NCBI RefSeq assembly: GCF_014117325.1
Contig: NZ_CP059732.1
Span: forward strand, 682,001-746,000
Length of the DNA: 64,000 bases
From: Spirosoma foliorum
GTDB lineage: Bacteria > Bacteroidota > Bacteroidia > Cytophagales > Spirosomataceae
Direction: 5' to 3'
Below the pieces are notes generated by a model that made no database searches, was not told where the DNA came from, and worked only from the letters and a program-made list of their open reading frames with translations. The translations under genes were made by a program, and so were the position numbers. Each line of letters opens with the position of its first letter. The first letter of the stretch is position 1. Of the stretch, positions 1 through 8,139 are shown piece by piece.

Positions 1-39
1 GGAAAAGCGGCATTCGGCAGAATACCCAGGGACCATATT

Positions 40-61
40 CGCGCGAGTATTTAGTGATGCC
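40..61. repeat. Degenerate copy of the GCGCGAGTATTTA palindromic repeat
   Basis: The string GCGCGAGTATTTA followed by a diverged TGATGCC matches the unit that forms both arms of the inverted repeat at 23267-23368. Only the first half is well kept. It shows that this repeat family occurs more than once in the window. Confidence 0.5.
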
Positions 62-130
62 TTTTAGCAGACTCTTACTATACTCCTCCGCGAAATCGAT
101 CAACAAAATAATCTTGTGCATGGGTTTTGT

Positions 131-201
131 GTAGCGCGGACATCCTGTCCGCATAGCATAAAGATAACTTTTTTGCTATGCGGCCAGGATGTCCGCGCTA
201 C
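131..201. repeat. REP/BIME-like inverted repeat with GTAG foot
   Basis: Two 28-bp arms (131-158 and 174-201) face each other around a short A/T-rich spacer, with one arm mismatch. Each arm starts with GTAG followed by an internal palindrome GCGGACA-TCC-TGTCCGC. GTAG-footed palindromes in inverted pairs are the hallmark of REP/BIME elements. The GTAG on the right arm, read on the minus strand, supplies the TAG stop codon of the transporter gene that ends at 198. The element may also act as a terminator or mRNA 3' stabiliser. Confidence 0.8.
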
Positions 202-1445
202 TTAAATAGGTCCTTTACACTTTTAATTGTCGCATTCGTAACCAGCGGTTTCGCCCAGATGCCAATGCTGAAAATGTAACCTAAGGTAAGCAACAAAATC
301 AGCATGGCCCAACGGAGTCCGATTAGTTCGGCCAGGCCCCCAATGATCAACGGCACCAGGGCACCACCAACGATTCCGGTACACAGGATACCCGAAAATG
401 TGCCGTGATGCTGCGGAACGGAATTAAGGGCGAGCGAAAAAATGATCGACCACATAACGGAGGCAAAAAAACCGGTTGTCGGTAAGGCATAAATAGCCCA
501 GTCTTTGGGGCCAAACAAACCAATCAATAAGGCAATAACGGCACCGAACGTAAACAACATCAGTACTTTACGGCTGTCGGCTAGTTTTAGTAAGACCAGA
601 CCCAAAATACAGCCTACCGTCATCAGCCCCCAAAAATAAGCCACTACTTCGGCGCCGGTTGTGGCTGGGTCGACACCATGATAGAGTTGAAGGAATTTAG
701 AAATCCAATTAGCAATACCCTGCTCTGTTCCAACATAGGCGAAAATACCCGCGAAAAATAAGAGCACCGTTTTGTCACGAAGTAGCTCAAGCAGCGTACC
801 GCCAACTTCTATTTTTTCGTCATCTTTCAGTTCAACGTTGGGGAATTTAATCACCCCAACCACCACAATCATGAGCAGCGTGGTAAGGGCAAATACCCAG
901 TAAAGCGACACCCACTCCAGATGAACAGGCACAACCCGGTTGAGTAGCGCAATGGGAAAACTAGTGTTGGCCGTATGCAGATTGAGGACGAAATAGCTGT
1001 ATAAAAACGGGCTGATAAACGAAGCTGCGCCCGAAAAAAGCTGCGCCAGTACAGAATTAAAGGCAAAATGGGCCTCACCACCCGCCACCCGCAGCAACGG
1101 ATTAATGACGACCTGCAACATCGCCATTCCGACACCAATCGAAAAAAGAGATACCAGTGCAATCGAAAAGCGAGGAACGAGCGCGAACAAAAGCGCCCCC
1201 AGAAAAGCCAGAAAAAAGGCTCCGAGCAAGACCGGTTTTTCTCGGTATTTTTCGACTAATAACCCCGATGGCATCGACACGCTATACGCCACAAAAAAGG
1301 CAAACGGCAGAAACCCCGCCAGACCAATACTCAACTGGAAACTATCGACCAGGTCAGGGATGATGGGCCCGAGAATATTCGTCAGAAACGAGATGACGAA
1401 GAATATTAACAGAATCAGGACGACAATCAGGGTATTTCGGTTCAT
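198..1445 (-). CDS. FHS-type sugar MFS transporter
   Basis: This is a 415-residue polytopic inner-membrane protein with about 12 hydrophobic helices. It resembles the fucose/glucose/galactose:H+ symporter branch of the major facilitator superfamily, which is common in Bacteroidota. It opens with a long hydrophobic first helix and carries the family-type stretch NILGPIIPDL in TM1. It follows the PafA-like phosphatase gene with only 2 bp between them, so the two are almost certainly cotranscribed. With GH20 and a ROK kinase upstream on the same strand, the likely substrate is N-acetylglucosamine or a related hexose, which is inference from context. Its stop codon lies inside a palindromic repeat. 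Confidence 0.85.
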   Translation of the reverse strand: MNRNTLIVVLILLIFFVISFLTNILGPIIPDLVDSFQLSIGLAGFLPFAFFVAYSVSMPSGLLVEKYREKPVLLGAFFLAFLGALLFALVPRFSIALVSLFSIGVGMAMLQVVINPLLRVAGGEAHFAFNSVLAQLFSGAASFISPFLYSYFVLNLHTANTSFPIALLNRVVPVHLEWVSLYWVFALTTLLMIVVVGVIKFPNVELKDDEKIEVGGTLLELLRDKTVLLFFAGIFAYVGTEQGIANWISKFLQLYHGVDPATTGAEVVAYFWGLMTVGCILGLVLLKLADSRKVLMLFTFGAVIALLIGLFGPKDWAIYALPTTGFFASVMWSIIFSLALNSVPQHHGTFSGILCTGIVGGALVPLIIGGLAELIGLRWAMLILLLTLGYIFSIGIWAKPLVTNATIKSVKDLFK

Positions 1446-1447
1446 AA

Positions 1448-3109
1448 TTAGTGCTTTAGCGCTTCCTGTACGGCATTGCCAACGGTACCACTCGGCGGTA
1501 AAATATGCAATAAAGACGCAATGGTAGGCGCAATATCGGCGACGGTTGTGTACCGGAGCGTTTCGCCTTTCGTAATACCCCAGCCGTACAAAACGAACGG
1601 AACGTGTGTATCGTAATGATAAGGCGACCCGTGATCAGTACCCGTGCCGCCATTGGCAATCCAGCCGGGTTCTGTAATCAGTTGAATATCACCACTACGT
1701 TTGGCATGGAGCATATTTCGGTACAGATCCAGTAAATGCGTATTCAAATTAGTCGTATACAGACTGCGCAAATTAACCACATCGGCAATGCCCGGCATGG
1801 GTAGCAGTGCTTCCCGAATTACGTCATACGCAGCATCGACCGTAATCTTTTTCTCTTTCAACAGGGCATGGTTGAGATAAAGTTGGTAGTTCTCACTTGC
1901 CTGCAGGTAATCGCCACTGCCGAAGGCATCGGTCAACGATTTTTTGACGGTATTGGAAATAGCTTTGGCGTCTATTAGCCCAGCTGGCAAATGATGCTGT
2001 TGCCAGAACGCAGGAACATCCATGACGCCGTGATCGGCGGTTAAAAATACGCTGTAGTTGCCCTTGCCAGTCCACTTGTCCAGAAAGGAAAAAAGGTCCG
2101 CAAATTCCAGATCAAGCCGAAGGTAAATATCTTCCTCTTCTACCGAGTTGGGGCCAAACGCATGACCAATACGGTCGGGTGTAGAGAAGCTAATGGCCAG
2201 AAAATCAGTTACAGGACCTTTGCCCATATTTTCTCCTTTTATGGCGGCAATCGCAACGTCTTTCGTCATGGTGTTGCCCCAGGGGGTAGACATGACCGCT
2301 CCAAACGCATCACCTGCCTGACTCACCAGTTCGTACGGAAATACGGGTTTTGAGGCACCCGGTAATTTGCTTTCATACGGCTGATCGTCGGGGGTACTTT
2401 CGGTGTATTCGGCGATGGGCAACAGCGTATTCCAGTTTCGTTTTACGTACTGGGCGGGGAGTTTTTGGGCGTTGAGTTCGGTTAACCAGGTTGGGAGCTC
2501 GGGTCGGTAAAAGGTACTCGTTACCCAATTTCCGGTTTTCGAATCGTACCAATAAGCGCCTGAAGCAGCATGACCTGCGGGCAAAATAGAACCGCGATCT
2601 TTAATGGCCACTCCAATGGTTTTAGACCGGAATTGAGTCACAATCCGAAGCTGATCGGTGATGGTGCTGGTTAATAAATTCCGGGGCGACATCCGACCGA
2701 CGCTGGCGTTTGTACTTCCTACCGTTTGTACCGTGTTGTCTTCTACACAATACACCGACTTCTGCGCGAACGAGTCATACCATTCATTCCCGATAATACC
2801 ATTGATCGCTGGTAACGAGCCGGTATAAACAGCAGCGTGGCCAGCGGCTGTTACAGTATGGGCGTAGTGATAGTGGTTATTTCGACAGTTAAATCCTTCA
2901 TTTAGTAAGCGCTTAAAACCGCCTTCGCTGTATTTGTTATAAAACCGATACAGATAATCGTAGCGCATCTGATCGACCACAATGCCAACGACTAATTTGG
3001 GACCAGCTAACGGGGGCGATTTACGAACGGGCTTTGTTGTTCCGGGAGATTGAGCTGCTGCCCAGAACGTGAGCGTAGTAAAGCCAACTAAGAAGAACAC
3101 TTTTTTCAT
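1448..3109 (-). CDS. PafA-like alkaline phosphatase / phosphodiesterase-superfamily protein
   Basis: This 553-residue protein belongs to the type I phosphodiesterase / alkaline phosphatase superfamily. A signal peptide occupies roughly residues 1-20 (ends AAAQ), predicting periplasmic export. Metal and nucleophile motifs are visible: VVDQMRYDY (Asp46), HTVTAAGHA with the probable Thr nucleophile near residue 87, a STPDRIGHAFGP Asp/His pair, LTADHGV, and GTDHGSPY near the C-terminus. The length fits PafA, the phosphate-irrepressible monoesterase of flavobacteria. It sits directly upstream of the sugar transporter and could dephosphorylate phosphorylated sugars before uptake, which is inference. 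Phosphonate or sulfate ester substrates remain possible. Confidence 0.85.
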   Translation of the reverse strand: MKKVFFLVGFTTLTFWAAAQSPGTTKPVRKSPPLAGPKLVVGIVVDQMRYDYLYRFYNKYSEGGFKRLLNEGFNCRNNHYHYAHTVTAAGHAAVYTGSLPAINGIIGNEWYDSFAQKSVYCVEDNTVQTVGSTNASVGRMSPRNLLTSTITDQLRIVTQFRSKTIGVAIKDRGSILPAGHAASGAYWYDSKTGNWVTSTFYRPELPTWLTELNAQKLPAQYVKRNWNTLLPIAEYTESTPDDQPYESKLPGASKPVFPYELVSQAGDAFGAVMSTPWGNTMTKDVAIAAIKGENMGKGPVTDFLAISFSTPDRIGHAFGPNSVEEEDIYLRLDLEFADLFSFLDKWTGKGNYSVFLTADHGVMDVPAFWQQHHLPAGLIDAKAISNTVKKSLTDAFGSGDYLQASENYQLYLNHALLKEKKITVDAAYDVIREALLPMPGIADVVNLRSLYTTNLNTHLLDLYRNMLHAKRSGDIQLITEPGWIANGGTGTDHGSPYHYDTHVPFVLYGWGITKGETLRYTTVADIAPTIASLLHILPPSGTVGNAVQEALKH

Positions 3110-3119
3110 GAATACAATA

Positions 3120-3285
3120 GAACGCTGATTTTTATGATTGATATGATTATATAGCTTTTGGTTATATTAATGATGATTAATTGTAAAATAGTCTATTTGA
3201 AGGAATGCACTTTTTTTGAAATCATATCTCATCTTAATCGCACCGGCGACCCGGCATCCTAAAAATCAGCCGGTCCGCCGGTGCG
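3120..3285. repeat. GAACGCTGATTTTTATGATT-family repeat with terminal GC hairpin
   Basis: The unit GAACGCTGATTTTTATGATT (3120-3139) is identical to 63250-63269, and its first 16 bases recur inverted at 63457-63472. A partner CTAAAAATCAGC lies near 3259-3270. The right end carries a 10-bp perfect stem CGCACCGGCG / CGCCGGTGCG (3239-3248 and 3276-3285). It fills the gap between the ROK gene stop and the PafA-like gene start, where it could act as a terminator. Confidence 0.7.
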
Positions 3286-3297
3286 GTTCTATATTAC

Positions 3298-4140
3298 CTA
3301 AACGCGCTCCCGTTGGTCAACTAGAGCCGCAGCACCGAGCAGAGCGATTCCTTCTTTTTTCGATTGGAAAATCTTAAGTCGCTTGAGTGTCATTGGATAA
3401 GCGAAGTCCTGCATACTCTCCAGCATCCCCGCTTTAAAGAATGGGTACGCTTTCGCGATGGAGCCTCCCAGTACAATGACTTCTGGATCGTAGGCGTAAA
3501 GGACGGCTTTGATAGCCCAGCCAAAGTGACGACCAAATTCAGTCCAGAGATTTAAGGCATTCTCGTCGCCCAGTTGCGCAGCCTGACTAGCCTCCAGGGC
3601 CGTTGTGCCGTGTATGGCTTCAAAAAACTCAGCCGAAGCGTAATACTCGAAATTTTTATCCCGATACGGAAGGAGGCCAATTTCACCCGCTCCGCAGTTT
3701 GAGCCAACAAACAGCTGATTGTCGATGATAAGACCTGAGCCAAGCCCGGTTCCGATCGACATCCCAACGACCGATTGGTACGATTGGGCCAGACCAAACT
3801 GGTGCTCGCCGAGGGTGAAACAGTTTACATCGTTATTCACGAATACAGGTATCGAAAACTCTTCTTCCAGAATATCGCGAAGGGCCACTTCTTTCCAGGA
3901 AGGAATGTTGGCCACGTTGTAGACAATGCCCCGATTCACATCAACCACAGAGGGAACGCCAATGCCAATACTGCTTACCGACGATTCTGTCAGGGGGCGA
4001 ATAAGCTCAATAAGTTGTGATAATGTAGAGGAAAGTGATTCTTTTTGGTGTAACAGACCACTCATTTGGTGGACAATCGATCCATCTCGCACAAGCCCGG
4101 CCCGCACGTTGGTTCCTCCTAAGTCGACCCCAATAGTCAT
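3298..4140 (-). CDS. ROK family sugar kinase, zinc motif missing
   Basis: This 280-residue protein is a ROK-family kinase or kinase-like protein. It has the N-terminal phosphate loop VDLGGTNVRAG, the catalytic Asp in NNDVNCF (Asp104), and the ATP-site GTGLGSGL near residue 131. The usual ROK zinc site (ExGH followed by CxCGxxGCxE) is absent: the position reads GEIGLL and no Cys cluster follows. Zinc-free ROK proteins are known, so it may still be active. It has no helix-turn-helix, so it is a kinase rather than a NagC-type repressor. It lies 48 bp downstream of the GH20 hexosaminidase gene on the same strand, suggesting phosphorylation of the liberated N-acetylhexosamine. Confidence 0.85.
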   Translation of the reverse strand: MTIGVDLGGTNVRAGLVRDGSIVHQMSGLLHQKESLSSTLSQLIELIRPLTESSVSSIGIGVPSVVDVNRGIVYNVANIPSWKEVALRDILEEEFSIPVFVNNDVNCFTLGEHQFGLAQSYQSVVGMSIGTGLGSGLIIDNQLFVGSNCGAGEIGLLPYRDKNFEYYASAEFFEAIHGTTALEASQAAQLGDENALNLWTEFGRHFGWAIKAVLYAYDPEVIVLGGSIAKAYPFFKAGMLESMQDFAYPMTLKRLKIFQSKKEGIALLGAAALVDQRERV

Positions 4141-4188
4141 TTGAAAGAAGTTTTTGGTAGTATTTGGAAACCGAGGTATCAGCTCGAT

Positions 4189-6771
4189 TTATTGATTGAC
4201 AGTAATAATTGCTGACCGGCTCGACCGACCCGACGCATCGAAGCTTTTTAGTTTTACCGTGCCCGAAACCTTAACGGGGCCTGTGTACAAAGGAGATTGG
4301 GCAGTAGGCTCGGTACCATTCGTCGTATACCGAATAGCAAGGCCCGGCAGTTCGATATTAGCTTTCAGCATTCCTTGTTCGATGATAGCACCTGGTAGTG
4401 GTAGTCGATAGTTATAGCCGCCATTGAGCGTGGCCAGTCGGGGTAAGTCTTTCTGAGCAAGCGTATTGGCGAACACATTCCAGCCTGTATTCATCGACTT
4501 TTCGCGGGCTGGTCGGTTTTCGATGGTTTCCCACGGGCGCTGTGGAGCCCAGGCGCTTTCGGCAAAACCCAATAGTTTAGGTAGAATATCGTATTCAGCC
4601 ATGTCGCGCCCTTTCACGGTTTCACTCCAGAGCTGCGATTCAACACCCCGGATGTTTTTACGGGCTTCGGGTTTCATTTTCTGTAGACCGTCGAAGCTAA
4701 GTGGCTTACCCATCGATGTTTTGTAGGTGGTCTTAAACATATCGAAAGGAGCAAACGCCCAGTTGTTTCGCGTGTCTACGTAACCTGCCCAATAGAGACC
4801 TGGCTCCTGCGGATCATTGTTATACGACATATCGAAGTAAAAGTTCGATACGTTGCACAATACCACCGGGTAGCCTGCATTCGCCATTCGATTGCCGAGA
4901 TCAATGTCGAACAGATTGTTCCATACGTAAGGCACGACGCCTTTTCCTACAAATTCAGGGTTCAGTACTAGTTTACCATCAGCCGCTTTGACCAGTACGG
5001 CTTCTTCCCAGGCGTGTACTTCCAGGTTGCGTTTGGCGAGCCGCTCCCGAAGTTTGCCGAAGAAATAAGCCTGTAAATTTTTAGGGTCCTTGATGGACGG
5101 ATTTTCTTTCAACAGCTTGGCTGCAATGGGGGATTTTGTCCAGACACCTTCCGGCACTTCATCGCCACCGGCATGCATGACATCCATCGGAAGACCAGCT
5201 TCCTTGTACATTTTCGTAATCTCGTCGACTACTTTTTCGTAGAAATGATAGGTGGATTCTCGCCCAACGCTGACCACATTATCGGTGTAACCCTGTGCCG
5301 ACAGATAAACCGATTTGTCGTCGGGGTCGATGAGCCGATATTCATTCGCTTCTTTTTCTTTGCCCTCCTTCATCAGGCGTTCATACCGGGCTTCCATCGA
5401 TTTGATCGCAGCTCGTGCGTGACCTGGTAAATTCAGTTCGGGAATAACTTTGATATGGCGCTCCTTCGCGTATTTCAGGATTTCGATAAAGTCGGCTTTG
5501 GTGTAGAAGCCACTACCATGTTTGCCCTCGTCGTAGGCTTTGGGGCCTGAACCATACGCTGGATGCAAAACAGCCGTCTCTTTCCCCGACGTGTGCTCCC
5601 GTTGCGCGCCAACCTGGGTTAACTCAGGCAAACCGTCGATTTCGAGTCGCCAGCCTTCATCTTCCGTTGTGTAAAACAGAAACTTATTAACCTTATAGAA
5701 GGCCAGTAAATCAAGCAGGCGCAAGATGGTTTCTTTCGTCTGGAAATTCCGGCTAACATCCAGGTGCATACCCCGGAATTCAAATCGGGGAGCGTCTTCA
5801 ACCTGTACGTAATTCAGGGCAATATTGTCAGAGGGCTTCAGATAGGTTGAGGTCGGAATCAGCGCCAGTAGACTCTGTACGCCATAGAATACACCTGCTG
5901 CGTCGCTGCCCGCAATGGAAACACCGTTGCCATCGATGCCAAGCTGATAGGCTTCTTTCGTCACCCCGTTGACACTGACTTTGCCTACTTTGAGTGTAAT
6001 TCCTTTGCCCGTTCCGCTGCTTATCGAAAAGTCTTTGCCGGTCAGCGATTTTAATTTCTGACTCAGGAAATGGGCTTCACTTTCGAGACCTTTTTCGGCA
6101 TAAATCGGAAGCGATGAACTGAGTGCCAGGGTACCTGTACCCGGTGTCAACTTGGCAGGTGAGGGGATGATCTTCTGAAGTTTATCGGCAGGAAGCAAGG
6201 AAGCTGCCAGGTTAGTCTGATAGGTATGCTCAGGCGTCGGAAGGGGCTCCAGATCGATTTTACCACGCAGTATTTGTTCCTTTTTCGTGAAGGGCTTAAC
6301 GCTATAATTCGCTACCTGAACGATGTTTTGTTCCTTACCTTCCTTATCGTAAAAAACGAAATAAAGGCCCATAGGCGCATCGGTAAGCTTATTGACGGCT
6401 TCTGTCCCTTCGTATCTGATATCGATAGTTGCGCCCGGTTTGAGGCTAAATCCTACGTTTGGGGTGAGTTTGTACCAATCGCCGTTGATGTGATGGACCG
6501 TAGCTGGCTGCGAGTCCTTGGTCTGGACAATAGGTCGGGGCGACATATTGAAAAATAAGGCCCAATTGGTATCTGTCAGCAAAAAATCGCTTTTGTTAGT
6601 AAGCGTAAAGCGAGCATCGAAGCCAGTTTCGATTTCAGTGAAATTACTTACTAATTCCCAGGAAACAGCAATCTGTTTTGCCTCATCGTTGGAGGGCGTA
6701 TCGCCCGATCTACAACCAGTAAAACAAACAATGATCGTCGCGATGAGAACGGTCAAAAAAGTAGTTCGCAT
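4189..6771 (-). CDS. GH20 beta-N-acetylhexosaminidase, lipoprotein
   Basis: This 860-residue exo-hexosaminidase removes terminal GlcNAc or GalNAc. The start shows a lipoprotein signal ending FTGC with Cys20, so it is likely anchored to a membrane. The order of domains is an N-terminal CHB_HEX-like beta domain (about 30-160), a GH20b domain (about 200-325), the TIM barrel starting at the FRGMHLDVSR motif near 333, the catalytic Asp-Glu pair in HAGGDEVPEG (Asp537-Glu538), and a C-terminal chitobiase-like beta domain with TTNGTEPT. This is the full chitobiase-type architecture. It heads the minus-strand set with the ROK kinase and faces a NagX-like gene across 85 bp. Confidence 0.95.
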   Translation of the reverse strand: MRTTFLTVLIATIIVCFTGCRSGDTPSNDEAKQIAVSWELVSNFTEIETGFDARFTLTNKSDFLLTDTNWALFFNMSPRPIVQTKDSQPATVHHINGDWYKLTPNVGFSLKPGATIDIRYEGTEAVNKLTDAPMGLYFVFYDKEGKEQNIVQVANYSVKPFTKKEQILRGKIDLEPLPTPEHTYQTNLAASLLPADKLQKIIPSPAKLTPGTGTLALSSSLPIYAEKGLESEAHFLSQKLKSLTGKDFSISSGTGKGITLKVGKVSVNGVTKEAYQLGIDGNGVSIAGSDAAGVFYGVQSLLALIPTSTYLKPSDNIALNYVQVEDAPRFEFRGMHLDVSRNFQTKETILRLLDLLAFYKVNKFLFYTTEDEGWRLEIDGLPELTQVGAQREHTSGKETAVLHPAYGSGPKAYDEGKHGSGFYTKADFIEILKYAKERHIKVIPELNLPGHARAAIKSMEARYERLMKEGKEKEANEYRLIDPDDKSVYLSAQGYTDNVVSVGRESTYHFYEKVVDEITKMYKEAGLPMDVMHAGGDEVPEGVWTKSPIAAKLLKENPSIKDPKNLQAYFFGKLRERLAKRNLEVHAWEEAVLVKAADGKLVLNPEFVGKGVVPYVWNNLFDIDLGNRMANAGYPVVLCNVSNFYFDMSYNNDPQEPGLYWAGYVDTRNNWAFAPFDMFKTTYKTSMGKPLSFDGLQKMKPEARKNIRGVESQLWSETVKGRDMAEYDILPKLLGFAESAWAPQRPWETIENRPAREKSMNTGWNVFANTLAQKDLPRLATLNGGYNYRLPLPGAIIEQGMLKANIELPGLAIRYTTNGTEPTAQSPLYTGPVKVSGTVKLKSFDASGRSSRSAIITVNQ

Positions 6772-6856
6772 AAATCCTTAGGTTAAGTAGCCTTTATACT
6801 ACTCAAATCAGTACTAAAGATACCATTGTTCTAGCGGGGCTTTTTAAATATTTTTA

Positions 6857-7954
6857 ATGATACAGCAACCGAGCCGACTCATTTCTTTAGATGCGATGCG
6901 TGGTTTTACCATTGCCGCTATGATTGTCGCCAATTTCCCGGGGAGTGAGGAGTTTGTGTATTTTACACTACGACATACGATATGGAATGGCCTCTCCTTT
7001 ACCGACTTAATTGCGCCAACCTTCCTATTCATCGTTGGTGTTTCCATTGCTCTAGCCTATGCCCGAAAAGTGGATGAAGGCAGCCCGAAAGGCGAACTCT
7101 ACCGAAAAATTGTGATTCGGTCGCTGAAGATTTTTGCAGTGGGAATGTTTCTTAATCTAATGCCCGATTTTGATTTTTCGAACGTTCGCTGGACGGGTAC
7201 GCTTCATCGGATTGCCATTGTCTTCCTCGTCTGTGCGTTTCTTTTTTTGAATACAAACTGGAAACAGCAAGCCTGGATTGGCGCTCTCACACTCGTTGCC
7301 TATTGGTTGGCCATGACACAGATTCCCACGCCCGATGTTGGAAAAGTGGTGCTGGAACGAGGGCAAAATCTGGCGGCCTGGATTGATCGAAAATACTTGC
7401 CCGGCCGTATGTGGCAGGGCACCTGGGACCCCGAAGGAATCCTGAGTACGTTTCCATCAATTGTGACAGGGATTACCGGTATGCTGGCCGGACGCTGGAT
7501 GCTCAGCCGTGTTAGTCCAACTGAAAAAGTGTCGTATCTAATGACGGCTGGACTGTTTACGGCTGCCGCCGGGTATTTCTGGGGATTGACTTTTCCGGTC
7601 AACGAAAACCTCTGGACCAGTTCGTTTGTACTGGTTACGTCTGGCTTTGCGGCCATGTTGCTGGGTGCCGTGTATTTTCTGGTCGATGTGTTGGGACGTA
7701 AGAAGGGGACGAAATTAGGAATCATCTTCGGTGCTAACGCCATTACGGTATACGTATTAGCCGACATCTTCGCGCTCCTCTTCTACCGACTCAAATTCGG
7801 GGGGCTACCGCTAAACGAAAAGGTAGTGACTGGCTTAATAAACGCAGGTTTACAGCCCGAACTCGCCAGTCTGCTATATGCCCTGTTTTTTATCGGCATC
7901 AATTTCATTCCGGCTTATTTATTATATCAGCGGAAGATTTTTATCAAGTTGTGA
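6857..7954 (+). CDS. NagX-like (DUF5009) membrane acyltransferase
   Basis: This 365-residue protein has about ten hydrophobic helices and the diagnostic N-terminal motif RLISLDAMRGFTI, followed by LIAPTFLFIVGVSIA. These mark the DUF5009 / heparan-alpha-glucosaminide N-acetyltransferase-like family, often named NagX near GlcNAc utilisation genes. The human relative acetylates glucosamine across the lysosomal membrane, while the bacterial role is unproven. It is divergent from the GH20 gene, and a second, clearly diverged member lies at 10889-12037. The gene ends just before a mini-hairpin array. Confidence 0.88.
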   Translation: MIQQPSRLISLDAMRGFTIAAMIVANFPGSEEFVYFTLRHTIWNGLSFTDLIAPTFLFIVGVSIALAYARKVDEGSPKGELYRKIVIRSLKIFAVGMFLNLMPDFDFSNVRWTGTLHRIAIVFLVCAFLFLNTNWKQQAWIGALTLVAYWLAMTQIPTPDVGKVVLERGQNLAAWIDRKYLPGRMWQGTWDPEGILSTFPSIVTGITGMLAGRWMLSRVSPTEKVSYLMTAGLFTAAAGYFWGLTFPVNENLWTSSFVLVTSGFAAMLLGAVYFLVDVLGRKKGTKLGIIFGANAITVYVLADIFALLFYRLKFGGLPLNEKVVTGLINAGLQPELASLLYALFFIGINFIPAYLLYQRKIFIKL

Positions 7955-7958
7955 AGTT

Positions 7959-8108
7959 GTAGCCTGGACGGCCACGTCCGGGTGTACATGCCGTGGTGTC
8001 GGTTTCTTAAAACCGACACTGTGAGGTTTCTCAAAACCTTCAGAATAATGTCTAATGTAATCGAGAGGTTTCTTAAAACCTCACAGGTCAGGTTGAAGAA
8101 CCTGACCT
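7959..8108. repeat. Array of five mini-hairpins with different stems
   Basis: Five short perfect stems follow one another: GGACG/CGTCC (7966-7979), GTGTCGGTTT/AAACCGACAC (7996-8019), AGGTTT/AAACCT (8024-8039), GAGGTTT/AAACCTC (8065-8082), AGGTCAGGTT/AACCTGACCT (8085-8108). Loops are three or four bases, mostly CTTA, CTCA or GAAG. The stem sequences differ but pairing is kept. The array starts with GTAG at 7959. A related array with the shared phrase GCCGTGGTGTC lies at 29691-29819. It separates the NagX-like gene from the 803-residue secreted protein. Confidence 0.8.
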
Positions 8109-8139
8109 CACCTGAGAGTCCTATTTAATTTCGAAGAAA

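Noticed and set aside
7300..7767. A 155-codon open frame antisense to the first NagX-like gene.
   Set aside because: Composition is Pro/Thr/Arg-rich as expected for a shadow frame, and the plus-strand gene is well supported.
7959..8108. A CRISPR-like array.
   Set aside because: The repeats are self-complementary with differing sequence and very short irregular spacers; there is no constant repeat and no cas gene.
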